Source: CAWKGC01 sp963849005
GTDB taxonomy: Bacteria > Pseudomonadota > Gammaproteobacteria > Burkholderiales > Usitatibacteraceae
Direction of reading: 5' to 3'
NCBI GenBank assembly: GCA_963849005.1
Contig: CAWKGC010000022.1
Location: forward strand, 248,001 to 312,000
DNA length: 64,000 bases
Positions 10,452-18,103 of the stretch are shown here, one piece after another. How positions within the stretch are numbered: position 1 is the stretch's first letter; every line of letters starts with the position of its first letter. The translations under genes and the position numbers were made by a program. The notes below the pieces were generated by a model, which was not told the origin of the DNA, ran no database searches, and saw only the letters and a program-made list of their open reading frames with translations.

Positions 10452-10469
10452 TGTCGGGAAACGGAGACA
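10452..10469. promoter_or_regulatory. GlrR-type binding site 2 (TGTC-N10-GACA)
   Basis: TGTC at 10452-10455 and GACA at 10466-10469, again with a 10-bp spacer, and again the palindrome extends by one base (C...G). Its centre is 65 bp from the centre of site 1, and it is about 77 bp upstream of the -24 element. An AT-richer stretch (10504-10535) separates it from the promoter and could allow bending. Confidence 0.7.
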
Positions 10470-10545
10470 GCCCGAGGGACTGCCGGCGAGAGGCGGAATG
10501 CCGAATTGTGAACTAGTTACTTGTTTTGCAATGACTTTGCGAGAT

Positions 10546-10561
10546 TGGCATCGACCTTGCT
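10546..10561 (+). promoter_or_regulatory. Sigma-54 (-24/-12) promoter
   Basis: TGGCA-N6-TTGCT with the invariant GG (10547-10548) and GC (10559-10560) exactly 10 bp apart, fitting the sigma-54 consensus at every conserved position. A start near 10572 is expected. No plus-strand gene follows; the terminator at 10592-10618 is met after about 20 nt. Read with the two GlrR sites, it appears to be a GlrR target. Confidence 0.75.
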
Positions 10562-10571
10562 CATAACCAGT

Positions 10572-10618
10572 CATCAAAGAGTGCGCCTTGTGGGGCAGGT
10601 TTCCTGCCCCTTTTTTTT
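10572..10618 (+). ncRNA. Candidate GlrR/sigma-54-controlled small RNA
   Basis: Predicted transcript of about 47 nt from the sigma-54 promoter at 10546-10561 to the U-tract ending at 10618. It contains roughly 20 nt of single-stranded 5' sequence and one strong terminator hairpin. No start codon with a ribosome site follows on the plus strand, and the next gene is on the other strand. In E. coli, GlrR with sigma-54 drives the small RNA glmY next to glrK; whether this RNA is a functional counterpart is unknown, and it is much shorter. The alternative is that the hairpin only terminates the glrK-qseG-glrR transcript. Confidence 0.45.
10592..10618 (+). terminator. Rho-independent terminator
   Basis: Perfect 8-bp stem GGGGCAGG/CCTGCCCC with a 3-nt loop followed by eight T residues (10611-10618). 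The T-tract is on the plus strand only, so it ends plus-strand transcription. It sits 235 bp downstream of glrR and directly behind the sigma-54 promoter. Confidence 0.9.
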
Positions 10619-10633
10619 GCCCTTTTTCCGGCG

Positions 10634-11490
10634 TCACTCCGGGTAGCTGTTGAGCAGGTACAGGGCCACCAAGGGGGCGCTCGGCTTGCCGATCGGCGCC
10701 AGCCAGCGGCCATAGACCCCGGTGATCTCCCCGCTGCGATAGACCGTCGCGAGCACCCGGTTCACCGCGAGGCGGAAGTCGGCATCGCCGCGCGGCAGCA
10801 CCAGCCCGTAAGGTTCATACGAGAGGTCTTCTTCGATCAGGCCGAGTCCCTCCGCGCCGCCACCGAGCACGAAACTCCCGATCAGCGCCGTGCGGTCACC
10901 CGCGAGCGCATCGACTTCGCCCGCCTTGAGCTTCTCGAAGCCTTCCTGGACCGTCTTGGTCTTGACCACGGTGGCCTGGACGAAGCGCGACTTCAGCGCG
11001 CGATCGAGCGCCGCCTCGGTGGTGGTGCCGGCGGCCACCGCGATCTTCTTTCCGGCGAACGCGCTGAAGCCCCCCATCCCTTCCTTGCGCGTCATGAGGG
11101 TGCTCGAGTCGACGAAGATCGGCAGGCTGAAGTCGACGACCTCCTGGCGCTTCAGCGTGATCGAGGCGGTGCCGCACTCCATGTCGACACGGCCCTTTTC
11201 CACGGCGGGCAGGCGGTCGGCCGGCGTCAGCGCCACCCATTGCGATCTTGAGTTCCTTGAGTCCCAGCTTCTCCTGCAGCCCGGCGACCACGTGCTTGCA
11301 CAGCTCCACCGAATAGCCCGCGGGCTGGCCGTCCTTGTCGTTGAAGGAAAACGGCACCGAGGTCGCGGAGTAGCCCAGGCGCACGGTGCCGGATCTTCTT
11401 GATGCGGGAAAGCGTCGGCGATTCGGCGGCGAGGGCCGGCGCGACGAGGAGAATGAGGGCGGCGGCAAGCAGGGAGCGGATGCGATTCAT
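10634..11490 (-). CDS. Amino-acid ABC transporter periplasmic binding protein, two frameshifts
   Basis: About 285-residue family 3 solute-binding protein (SBP_bac_3), probably feeding a polar amino-acid ABC importer. A signal peptide (AAALILLVAPALAAE) precedes VRLGYSATSVPFSF, the typical first strand and ligand loop, then VDMECGTASITLKRQ and the second lobe VVDFSLPIFVDSS. Frames shift near 11392 and 11235; one extra base at each place explains both. No permease or ATPase lies nearby, so it is an orphan binding protein. It is co-oriented with the isc operon, 56 bp after iscX. Confidence 0.82.
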
Positions 11491-11546
11491 TTGGGTTCCT
11501 GGAATGGTTGATTCGGGGGTTTCGGCAAACGGGGATTTTATCAGCC

Positions 11547-11741
11547 TCAGTCGGCCTCTTCGATCCACATCATCTGGATCGCCTCGAGGATCTTCTCGCC
11601 CGAGCGGCCCGGATCGTCGGAGAAACCGTCGAGACCGACCACCCAGCGGTGCAGGTCCGTGAAACGGACCGCCTTCGGATCGACATCGGGGTGCTTCTCG
11701 GCGAGCGCGATCGCGATCTCGCGGCTGTCGGTCCATTTCAT
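11547..11741 (-). CDS. iscX: Fe-S assembly protein IscX
   Basis: 64-residue acidic protein of the IscX family: MKWTDSREIAIALAEKHPD, then RFTDLHRWV and a WIEEAD C-terminus. IscX binds IscS and iron and modulates cluster assembly. It is the last gene of the isc operon, its ATG overlapping the ferredoxin stop by 4 bp. Frame intact. Confidence 0.93.
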   Translation of the reverse strand: MKWTDSREIAIALAEKHPDVDPKAVRFTDLHRWVVGLDGFSDDPGRSGEKILEAIQMMWIEEAD

Positions 11742-12079
11742 CTTTTCAGCTCCGACGCTGGTTGAGGGTGTAGCGCGGGAATCTCGATGACGAGGCGTTC
11801 GTCCGCGACCCGAGCCTGGCAGGAAAGGCGCGAGGTCATCTCCAGTCCCCACGCCTTGTCGAGCAGGTCGTCTTCCTTTTCCGTCGCCTCGGCGAGCGAG
11901 TCGAAGCCCTCGCGCACGATCACGTGGCAGGTGGTGCAGGCGCAGGATTTTTCGCAGGCATGCTCGATCTCGATCCCCGCTTCGAGCAGGGTGTCGCAAA
12001 GCGTGCGTCCCGGGACGGCGGAGATGGTGCGGCCCTCGGGACAAAGCGGGTCGTGGGGAAGGACGACGACTTCGGTCAT
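11738..12079 (-). CDS. fdx: ISC-type [2Fe-2S] ferredoxin Fdx
   Basis: 113-residue adrenodoxin-type ferredoxin that supplies electrons to IscS/IscU. Cluster ligands are seen in HACEKSCACTTCH (three of the four cysteines) and SCQA near residue 85. The frame stays open upstream into hscA because of an indel at the hscA 3' end; the start was placed at the ATG overlapping the inferred hscA stop (ATGA) and beginning MTEVVVLPHD, the usual N-terminus. Confidence 0.92.
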   Translation of the reverse strand: MTEVVVLPHDPLCPEGRTISAVPGRTLCDTLLEAGIEIEHACEKSCACTTCHVIVREGFDSLAEATEKEDDLLDKAWGLEMTSRLSCQARVADERLVIEIPALHPQPASELKR

Positions 12080-13955
12080 CTGCCCGGCGACCTCGTCGAC
12101 GCTGCGTCCCGAGAGCGCGCCGGAAACGATCCGGTCCATGCGCCGCGCGGCAAATGCCTCCGTGCGCGCGGTTGAGCGACTCCGCGGTGGACTTGATCGC
12201 GCGGTGGTCCGTCGCCCTCGCGCAGGCCTCGCGAGCGCCGCGATGCGCGCTTCGATGTCCCGGCGCTCGTCGACGGAAACAAGGTCGCCATCGGCGGCGA
12301 GCGCCGATGGCGATCGACTGGATCAGCGCGTCCGCCTCGACTCTTTGCTCGGCAAGCGCGCGCGCATCGCGGTCCTCGACGGCATGCTCGAAGCCCGCCT
12401 GCAGCATGCGCCGCGATTTCGTCGTCGGCGAGCCCGTAGGAGGGCTTCACCTCGATCGCGGCGCTCACGCCGCTCGGCTTCTCCCTCGCCGATACCGACA
12501 GCAGGCCATCGGCATCGACCTGGAACGTGACCTGGATGCGCGCCGCCCCGGCCACCATCGGCGGGATGCCGCGCAACTCGAATCGCGCCAGCGACCGGCA
12601 ATCCGCGACCAGCTCGCGCTCGCCCTGCACGACGTGCAGGCTCATCGCCGTCTGGCCGTCCTTGAAGGTGGTGAACTCCTGCGCGCGCGCCACGGGAATC
12701 GTGGAATTGCGCGGGATGATCTTCTCTGTCAGGCCGCCCATCGTCTCCAGCCCTAGCGAAAGCGGGATCACGTCGAGCAGCAGCCAGTCGTCGTTCGCCG
12801 TGCGGTTGCCGGCGAGCACGTTGGCCTGGATCGCGGCGCCTACGCGCGACCACTTCGTCCGGATTGAGGTTGTTGAGCGGCGCCTTGCCGAAGAACTCGC
12901 CCACGGCGCGCTGCACGTGCGGCATGCGCGTGGCGCCGCCGACCATGACCACGCCGTCGATCTGCGCCGGCTCGAGCTTCGCGTCGCGCATCGCCTTCCT
13001 CATCGGGACCAGCGTCTTCCTCACCAGCGCGTCGGTAAGGGCGAAGAACTCGCCTCGCGTGAGGTGCACGTGCGTGCGTTGCCCGAGCGAGAGCATGACG
13101 GTGGCCTCAGCCTCAGGCTCGCTGGTAAGGCGCTCCTTGATCTCGCGCGCAACGGTGAGCAGGCGCCTCGTGTCGCCCTCCCCCGCGTCTGCCAGGCCCA
13201 GCGTCGCGCGCCAATGCGCCGCAATCGCCTGGTCGAAATCGTCACCGCCCAGCGCCGAATCGCCGCTGGTGGCCAGCACCTCGAACACGCCGCGCGAAAG
13301 CTTGAGGATCGACAAGTCGAACGTGCCGCCGCCCGAGGTCATACACGGCAAACGTTCCCTCGGAGCCGTTGTCGAGACCGTAGGCGATCGCGGCCGCGGT
13401 CGGTTCGTTCAGCAGGCGCAGCACCTCGATGCCGGCCACCCGCGCCGCGTCCTTGGTCGCCTGGCGCTGGGCATCGTCGAAATAGGCGGGGACCGTGATC
13501 ACCGCGCCGGTGAGCTCGCCGCCGAGCGCCGCCTCGGCGCGGGCCTTCAGCACCTTCAGGATCTCGGCAGAGACCTCGACGGGCGACTGCGCGCCCGCGA
13601 CGGTCTCGATGCGCACCATTCCCGGCGCATCGATGAAGTGGTAGGGAAGCGCGCCGTAGCGCGCGACGTCGGCCACGCCACGTCCCATGAACCGCTTCAC
13701 CGACACGATCGTGTTGCGCGGGTCGTCGCCCTGCGCGGCGCGCGCGTCATAGCCGACCACTACGCTGCCGTCCGCCGCATAGCGGACCACGGAAGGCAGC
13801 AACCGGCGCCCCGACGCATCGGGAAGCACTTCGGCAACGCCGCTGCGCATCGTCGCGACCAGCGAATGCGTCGTGCCGAGGTCGATGCCCACCGCGAGGC
13901 GATGCTGGTGCGGCGCGGTCGATTCGCCCGGTTCGGAAATCTGCAGCAGCGCCAT
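12076..13955 (-). CDS. hscA: Fe-S chaperone HscA, about seven frameshifts
   Basis: Hsp70-class chaperone that, with HscB, releases the cluster from holo-IscU. After frame repair it is about 620 residues. The ATPase domain starts AVGIDLGTTHSLVA and includes VPAYFDDAQRQATKDAA, GGGTFDLSIL and VVMVGGATRMPHVQ; the peptide-binding domain has DVIPLSLGLETMGG; the C-terminus ends RRMDRIVSGALSGRSVDEV. Breaks near 13340, 12845, 12430, 12305, 12225, 12160 and 12085 move the frame, each by one or two bases. Every segment is conserved and in order, so I read it as a functional gene badly sequenced. Start 1 bp after the questin-oxidase-like gene; end overlaps fdx. Confidence 0.9.
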
Positions 13956-13956
13956 G

Positions 13957-14976
13957 TCAGCAAGCCCTTTCGGCGCGCAACGCATGGCAGACGCGGGCAC
14001 TCGCGACGCGACGATAGAGGCTGTCATTCGTGCGCTGCCATTCGCGCCAGCAGGAAAAGGCGAGCTTCACATCGTGCTCGTCGTCGCAGGCGACGGCCGC
14101 GGGGAGGATCTCGTCGAAGCCGAGCCCGTCACTGCCTTCGAGCGCGAAGCCCGCGACCGGAGGCGAGCCCGCGCCCAGCCACGCAGCGGCAAGCGCCTGC
14201 CAGAAATGCGCCAGCGCCGCCCGTTCGTCTTGCATGAAGGGAAGCAGGAGGCGCAGCGCGTGGCATCCGGTCACGCCGTGCAGGATGGTGAAATCTCCCG
14301 AGGCGGCATGGCACCGGATCATCGCCTGCCCGAGCTGGTCGAGGGTGAGCGCCGCGCCATCGATCCGGGCGACCATCGCGGCAAACGCCGGGTCCGTTGC
14401 CGCCGCGGCTGTTCGCTCGACGATATTGCGGCCGGGGAAGCGCGTGCCGGCGAGCCGCGGATCGCGGGACATTTCCGCAAGCACGGCAGCGGGCGACTCG
14501 GCACCGGACAAGACCGGCGCAGCACCCAGGCTTTCGAACGCCGCCGCCCAGTACGCGAGCGCATGCGCCATTTCGCGTTCGCTGCCGATCTCCAGGGCGT
14601 ACGCCACACGGATCAGGCCGTGAAAAGCGCCGCTTTCGGCGCCCGCGACAAGAATGTCCAGCCAGTGGCGCAGCACCGCATCGCTGCCTTGCTCCGCAAT
14701 GCGGCCTGCGAAATAGTCGACCCAGGCGGGAAAGGCGGCGTGCGAGCCAAGGTGCTCCTTTTCGCCGCCGGGCGCGATCGCGAACCGCGCCGGAGCCAGG
14801 GGTTCGAGCTTGCGCGCGTAACCGGCCGCGAAATCGCGCAGGCGCTGGTCGCTCGCGCCCATCGCCTCGAGCGCCGCGAGCGCCATCGGCAGGTGATTGG
14901 CGAGGGCGCCGCCATAGAAGGCGCTGAAACGCAGGTGTTCCTCGACCAGGGCCCGCGTTGTCGGGCGCACGCTCAT
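13957..14976 (-). CDS. Questin oxidase-like (DUF4243) protein inside the isc operon
   Basis: 339-residue soluble protein resembling the questin oxidase family (Pfam Questin_oxidase, formerly DUF4243): ANHLPMALAALEAMG near the N-terminus, FPAWVDYF, GAFHGLIRVAYALE, and a histidine in FTILHGVTGCHALRLL. The family is named after a fungal enzyme opening an anthraquinone ring; bacterial members are uncharacterised. Its ATG overlaps the hscB stop (ATGA) and its stop lies 1 bp before hscA, so it is translationally embedded between the two co-chaperone genes. No signal peptide, no cysteine cluster suggesting Fe-S binding. Frame intact, base composition like its neighbours. Confidence 0.75.
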   Translation of the reverse strand: MSVRPTTRALVEEHLRFSAFYGGALANHLPMALAALEAMGASDQRLRDFAAGYARKLEPLAPARFAIAPGGEKEHLGSHAAFPAWVDYFAGRIAEQGSDAVLRHWLDILVAGAESGAFHGLIRVAYALEIGSEREMAHALAYWAAAFESLGAAPVLSGAESPAAVLAEMSRDPRLAGTRFPGRNIVERTAAAATDPAFAAMVARIDGAALTLDQLGQAMIRCHAASGDFTILHGVTGCHALRLLLPFMQDERAALAHFWQALAAAWLGAGSPPVAGFALEGSDGLGFDEILPAAVACDDEHDVKLAFSCWREWQRTNDSLYRRVASARVCHALRAERAC

Positions 14977-15515
14977 CGCGCCGCATCCTCGATGCCATGG
15001 ACCGCGTCCAGCAATTCCTCGCCGAGCTTGTCGAGGAACCTGAGCTTCCTCACCAGCACGCAGGCCGCCTCGTAATTGCCGGTGCTGCCCAGCGACTTCC
15101 CGAGGCCCTCGTGCATCGCTGCGCGCTTCGCGTCGATCGATTCCCCGAGCGCCTTCAGCGCCGCGACGTCCTTCGCCACGCGCGCTTCCTCCGCCTGCTC
15201 GCGCAAATCCATCTGCTCCATGAGGAAATCCGCCGGCATCGCGGTGTTGTCCTCTTCCGCCGTGTCGTAGCCCTTCAACGCCAGCAGGTACCGCGCGCGC
15301 AGGAGCGGCTCGCGGAGCGTGCGGTACGCCTCGTTGGCCTGCGTTGCCCACTGCATCGACAGGCGCCGGTCGCTTTCCGGGGCTGCCGCATAGCGGTCCG
15401 GGTGCACGCGCCCCTGCACCTCGCGATAATCGCGATCGAGGCGCTCCAGGTCGATGGCAAACGACACGGGAAGGCCGAACAGCTCGAAGTGGTTGCGCGT
15501 GAAATCGGGGGTCAT
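14973..15515 (-). CDS. hscB: Fe-S co-chaperone HscB
   Basis: 180-residue J-domain protein that targets IscU to HscA. N-terminal J domain (residues 5-75) with HPD in GRVHPDRYA, and a C-terminal three-helix HSCB domain (FLMEQMDLREQAEEA). There is no purine-rich ribosome site before the ATG: the 15 nt upstream are mainly C and T, because they are the tail of an intrinsic terminator. Frame intact. Confidence 0.94.
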   Translation of the reverse strand: MTPDFTRNHFELFGLPVSFAIDLERLDRDYREVQGRVHPDRYAAAPESDRRLSMQWATQANEAYRTLREPLLRARYLLALKGYDTAEEDNTAMPADFLMEQMDLREQAEEARVAKDVAALKALGESIDAKRAAMHEGLGKSLGSTGNYEAACVLVRKLRFLDKLGEELLDAVHGIEDAAR

Positions 15516-15520
15516 GGGTG

Positions 15521-15549
15521 AAAAAAGGGGGCGCAGGCACGCCCCCCTT
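15521..15549 (-). terminator. Intrinsic terminator/attenuator between iscA and hscB
   Basis: On the minus strand a 7-bp G/C stem (15540-15546 with 15527-15533) and 6-nt loop are followed by six T residues (15526-15521). The T-tract ends 5 nt before the hscB ATG. It divides iscRSUA from hscB-hscA-fdx-iscX and would reduce read-through into the chaperone half. Confidence 0.75.
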
Positions 15550-15572
15550 TCAAGTTGCGGATGCAGTTCGCC

Positions 15573-15896
15573 CTATACGTTGAAGCTCTCGCCGCAGCCG
15601 CACTTGTCCTTCTCGTTCGGGTTGTTGAACTTGAAGCCTTCGTTCAGGCCTTCGCGCACGAAATCGAGCTCGGTGCCGTCGAGGTAGGCCAGGCTCTTCG
15701 GGTCGATCAGCACCTTGACGCCATGGCTCTCGAACTGCTGGTCGCCTTCCTGGATATCGTCGGCGAACTCGAGCTTGTAGGCGAGCCCGGAGCAGCCCGT
15801 GGTGCGCACGCCGAGGCGCAGGCCCACGCCCTTGCCGCGCTTGGCAATGTAGCGCTGCACATGGTCGGCCGCGCGGTCGGTCAGGGTGATCGGCAT
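15573..15896 (-). CDS. iscA: A-type Fe-S carrier IscA
   Basis: 107-residue HesB/IscA protein that receives or delivers Fe-S clusters or iron. The three conserved cysteines are present: TGCSGLAY (about residue 35) and CGCGESF at the C-terminus (about 99-101). It follows iscU by 4 bp. Frame intact. Confidence 0.95.
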   Translation of the reverse strand: MPITLTDRAADHVQRYIAKRGKGVGLRLGVRTTGCSGLAYKLEFADDIQEGDQQFESHGVKVLIDPKSLAYLDGTELDFVREGLNEGFKFNNPNEKDKCGCGESFNV

Positions 15897-15900
15897 GGCT

Positions 15901-16311
15901 TCAGGCCGCCTTCTGGTCGCCTGGCGCCTCGGCGCCGTGCTTCTTGCGGTAATCCTCCACCGCCGCCTTGATCGCGTCCTCCGCGAGGATGGAGCAGTGG
16001 ATCTTCACCGGCGGCAGCGCCAGCTCTTCCGCGATCTGGGTATTGCGGATGCCCATCGCCTGGTCCAGCGTCTTGCCCTTCACCCATTCGGTCACCAGCG
16101 ACGATGACGCGATCGCCGAGCCGCAACCGTAGGTCTTGAACTTCGCGTCCTCGATGATGCCGCTCTCGTTCACGCGGATCTGCAGCTTCATCACGTCGCC
16201 GCAGGCGGGAGCGCCGACCATGCCCGTGCCCACGCCCGCCTCGTCCTTGCCGAAGGAGCCGACGTTGCGCGGATGCTCGTAATGCTCGATGACTTTTTCG
16301 CTGTATGCCAT
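15901..16311 (-). CDS. iscU: Fe-S scaffold IscU
   Basis: 136-residue scaffold on which [2Fe-2S] clusters are built. The three ligand cysteines are visible in GAPACGDVMK, TYGCGSAIASS and KIHCSI, with the conserved Asp following the first Cys; the HscA-binding LPPVK motif is also present. The C-terminus is slightly extended (GAEAPGDQKAA). It lies between iscS and iscA. Frame intact. Confidence 0.96.
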   Translation of the reverse strand: MAYSEKVIEHYEHPRNVGSFGKDEAGVGTGMVGAPACGDVMKLQIRVNESGIIEDAKFKTYGCGSAIASSSLVTEWVKGKTLDQAMGIRNTQIAEELALPPVKIHCSILAEDAIKAAVEDYRKKHGAEAPGDQKAA

Positions 16312-16327
16312 GGTGGTCTCCTGGAAA

Positions 16328-17545
16328 CTAATGTGCCGCCCACTGCACCGAATTCAAGTCGATGCCGTCCTTGTACATTTCCCAGAGCGGGCTCATCTCG
16401 CGCAGCCGCCCGATGCGCTCGTGCAGCAGCTTCGCCGCGAAATCGATGTCTTCCTCGGTGGTGAAGCGGCCGAGGGTGAAGCGGATCGAGCTGTGCGCGA
16501 GCTCGTCATTGCGGCCCAGCGCGCGCAGCACGTACGACGGCTCGAGGCTGGCGGAGGTGCATGCCGAACCCGACGACACGGCGAGTTCCTTGATGCCCAT
16601 GATCAGCGACTCGCCCTCGACGAAGTTGAAGCTCACGTTGAGGTTGTGCGGCACGCGCTGCTCGAGGTCGCCGTTGATGTAGATCTCCTCGATGTCCTTG
16701 AACCCCGCGAGCAGGCGGTCGCGCAGCATGCGGATGCGCTCGTTCTCGGTGGCCATCTCGAGCCGCGCGAGGCGGAAGGCCTCGCCCATGCCGACGATCT
16801 GGTGGGTAGCCAGCGTCCCGGAACGCAGCCCGCGCTCGTGCCCGCCACCGTGCATCTGCGCTTCCAGCCGCACGCGCGGCTTCTTGCGCACGTACAGCGC
16901 GCCGATGCCCTTCGGCCCGTAGGTCTTGTGGGCGCAGAAGCTCATGAGGTCGACTTTGAGCGACTCGAGGTCGATCTTCACCTTGCCCGTGGCCTGCGCC
17001 GCATCGACGTGGAAGATGATGCCCCTGGCCCGGCAGATCTCGCCCAGCCTGGCAATCGGCTGGATCACGCCGATCTCGTTGTTCACGAACATCACCGAGG
17101 CGACGATCGTGTCCGGGCGCAACGCCGCCTCGAACTTGCCGAGGTCGACCAGCCCGCTGGGCTCGGGATCGAGATAGGTGACTTCGAAGCCCTCGCGCTC
17201 CAGTTCCCGCATCGTGTCGAGCACGGCCTTGTGCTCGGTCTTCACGGTGATGAGGTGCTTGCCCTTGGTCTTGTAGAAGTGCGCGGCACCCTTCAGGGCG
17301 AGGTTGTTCGATTCGGTCGCCCCCGAGGTCCAGATGATCTCCTTGGCGTCGCAGTTCACCAGCTTCGCCACTTCCTCGCGCGCGGTCTCGACCGCTGCTT
17401 CCGCTTCCCAGCCGTAGCCGTGGCTGCGCGAAGCGGGGTTGCCGAAGTGCTCGGTGAGCCACGGGATCATCTTCTCGGCAACGCGCGGATCGACCGGCGT
17501 GGTCGCCGAATAGTCGAGGTAGATGGGGAGTCTGTGTTCGCTCAT
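16328..17545 (-). CDS. iscS: Cysteine desulfurase IscS
   Basis: 405-residue PLP enzyme converting cysteine to alanine and delivering persulfide sulfur to IscU, ThiI, TusA and others. N-terminus MSEHRLPIYLDYSATTP, PLP lysine in CAHKTYGPKG, and the mobile catalytic cysteine loop SSGSACTSASLEPS, typical of group I desulfurases. An upstream extension of the frame exists, but the MSEHRLP start fits the family and lies 14 bp after iscR. Frame intact. Confidence 0.96.
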   Translation of the reverse strand: MSEHRLPIYLDYSATTPVDPRVAEKMIPWLTEHFGNPASRSHGYGWEAEAAVETAREEVAKLVNCDAKEIIWTSGATESNNLALKGAAHFYKTKGKHLITVKTEHKAVLDTMRELEREGFEVTYLDPEPSGLVDLGKFEAALRPDTIVASVMFVNNEIGVIQPIARLGEICRARGIIFHVDAAQATGKVKIDLESLKVDLMSFCAHKTYGPKGIGALYVRKKPRVRLEAQMHGGGHERGLRSGTLATHQIVGMGEAFRLARLEMATENERIRMLRDRLLAGFKDIEEIYINGDLEQRVPHNLNVSFNFVEGESLIMGIKELAVSSGSACTSASLEPSYVLRALGRNDELAHSSIRFTLGRFTTEEDIDFAAKLLHERIGRLREMSPLWEMYKDGIDLNSVQWAAH

Positions 17546-17559
17546 GGAAAAGCCCCTGC

Positions 17560-18033
17560 TCAGGCGTTGACGGGCTTGGCCACCGCGCGCGCCATCGGCG
17601 CGCGCTGATGCACCAGCGTGACGGGCCGCGTGCGCTGCTGCTCGACAAGTTGCGAGAGCTTCACGCCGGACAGGAAATCGTACACCGTCGCGTTCAGGCT
17701 CTCCCACAGGTCGTGGGTCATGCAGCGCTGGCTGTCGAGGCAATTCTCGCGGCCGCCGCATTGCGTCGAATCGATCGGCTCCTCGACCGCGCAGATGATA
17801 TCGGCCACCGACAGTTCCGACGGCTTCCGGGCGAGGTTGTAGCCGCCGCCCGGGCCGCGCACGCTTTCCACCAGCGAACGCCGGCGCAGCTTGCCGAACA
17901 ACTGCTCGAGGTAGGAAAGCGAGATTTTCTGTCGCTCGCTGATGCCGGCAAGCGTGACCGGGCCGCGGCTCGAGTGGAGCGCGAGGTCCAGCATCGCCGT
18001 GACCGCAAACCTGCCCTTGGTGGTGAGTCTCAT
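17560..18033 (-). CDS. iscR: Fe-S cluster regulator IscR
   Basis: 157-residue Rrf2-family repressor whose [2Fe-2S] cluster controls DNA binding. The winged helix is N-terminal (MRLTTKGRFAVTAMLDLAL); the three cysteine ligands are in CGGRENCLDSQRC, with the conserved His two residues later (MTH). A good ribosome site (AGGAAG) precedes the ATG. Two type-1 IscR boxes overlap its promoter, so autorepression is expected. Frame intact. Confidence 0.96.
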   Translation of the reverse strand: MRLTTKGRFAVTAMLDLALHSSRGPVTLAGISERQKISLSYLEQLFGKLRRRSLVESVRGPGGGYNLARKPSELSVADIICAVEEPIDSTQCGGRENCLDSQRCMTHDLWESLNATVYDFLSGVKLSQLVEQQRTRPVTLVHQRAPMARAVAKPVNA

Positions 18034-18050
18034 GGTGCTTCCTTTCCACT

Positions 18051-18103
18051 AATCCCGAGTGAATCGCTCAAGTATAGAAAACTTGAACGATTCAGTCAAC
18101 TAT
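18051..18103 (-). promoter_or_regulatory. iscR promoter with two type-1 IscR boxes
   Basis: Minus-strand promoter TTGACT (18099-18094), 17-bp spacer, TATACT (18076-18071). Box 1 (18103-18079) matches 22 of 25 positions of the E. coli type-1 IscR consensus and covers the -35; box 2 (18075-18051) matches 20 of 25 and covers the -10 and start. This is the arrangement expected for IscR autoregulation. The cysE stop codon (18102-18100) lies inside box 1. Confidence 0.85.

Noticed and set aside
10522..10536. IHF site between the GlrR boxes and the sigma-54 promoter
   Set aside because: The AT-rich stretch matches the core CAA-N4-TT but misses several other consensus positions.
12076..13955. hscA as a pseudogene
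   Set aside because: All segments are conserved, in order and separated only by one- or two-base shifts; many unrelated essential genes nearby show the same damage.
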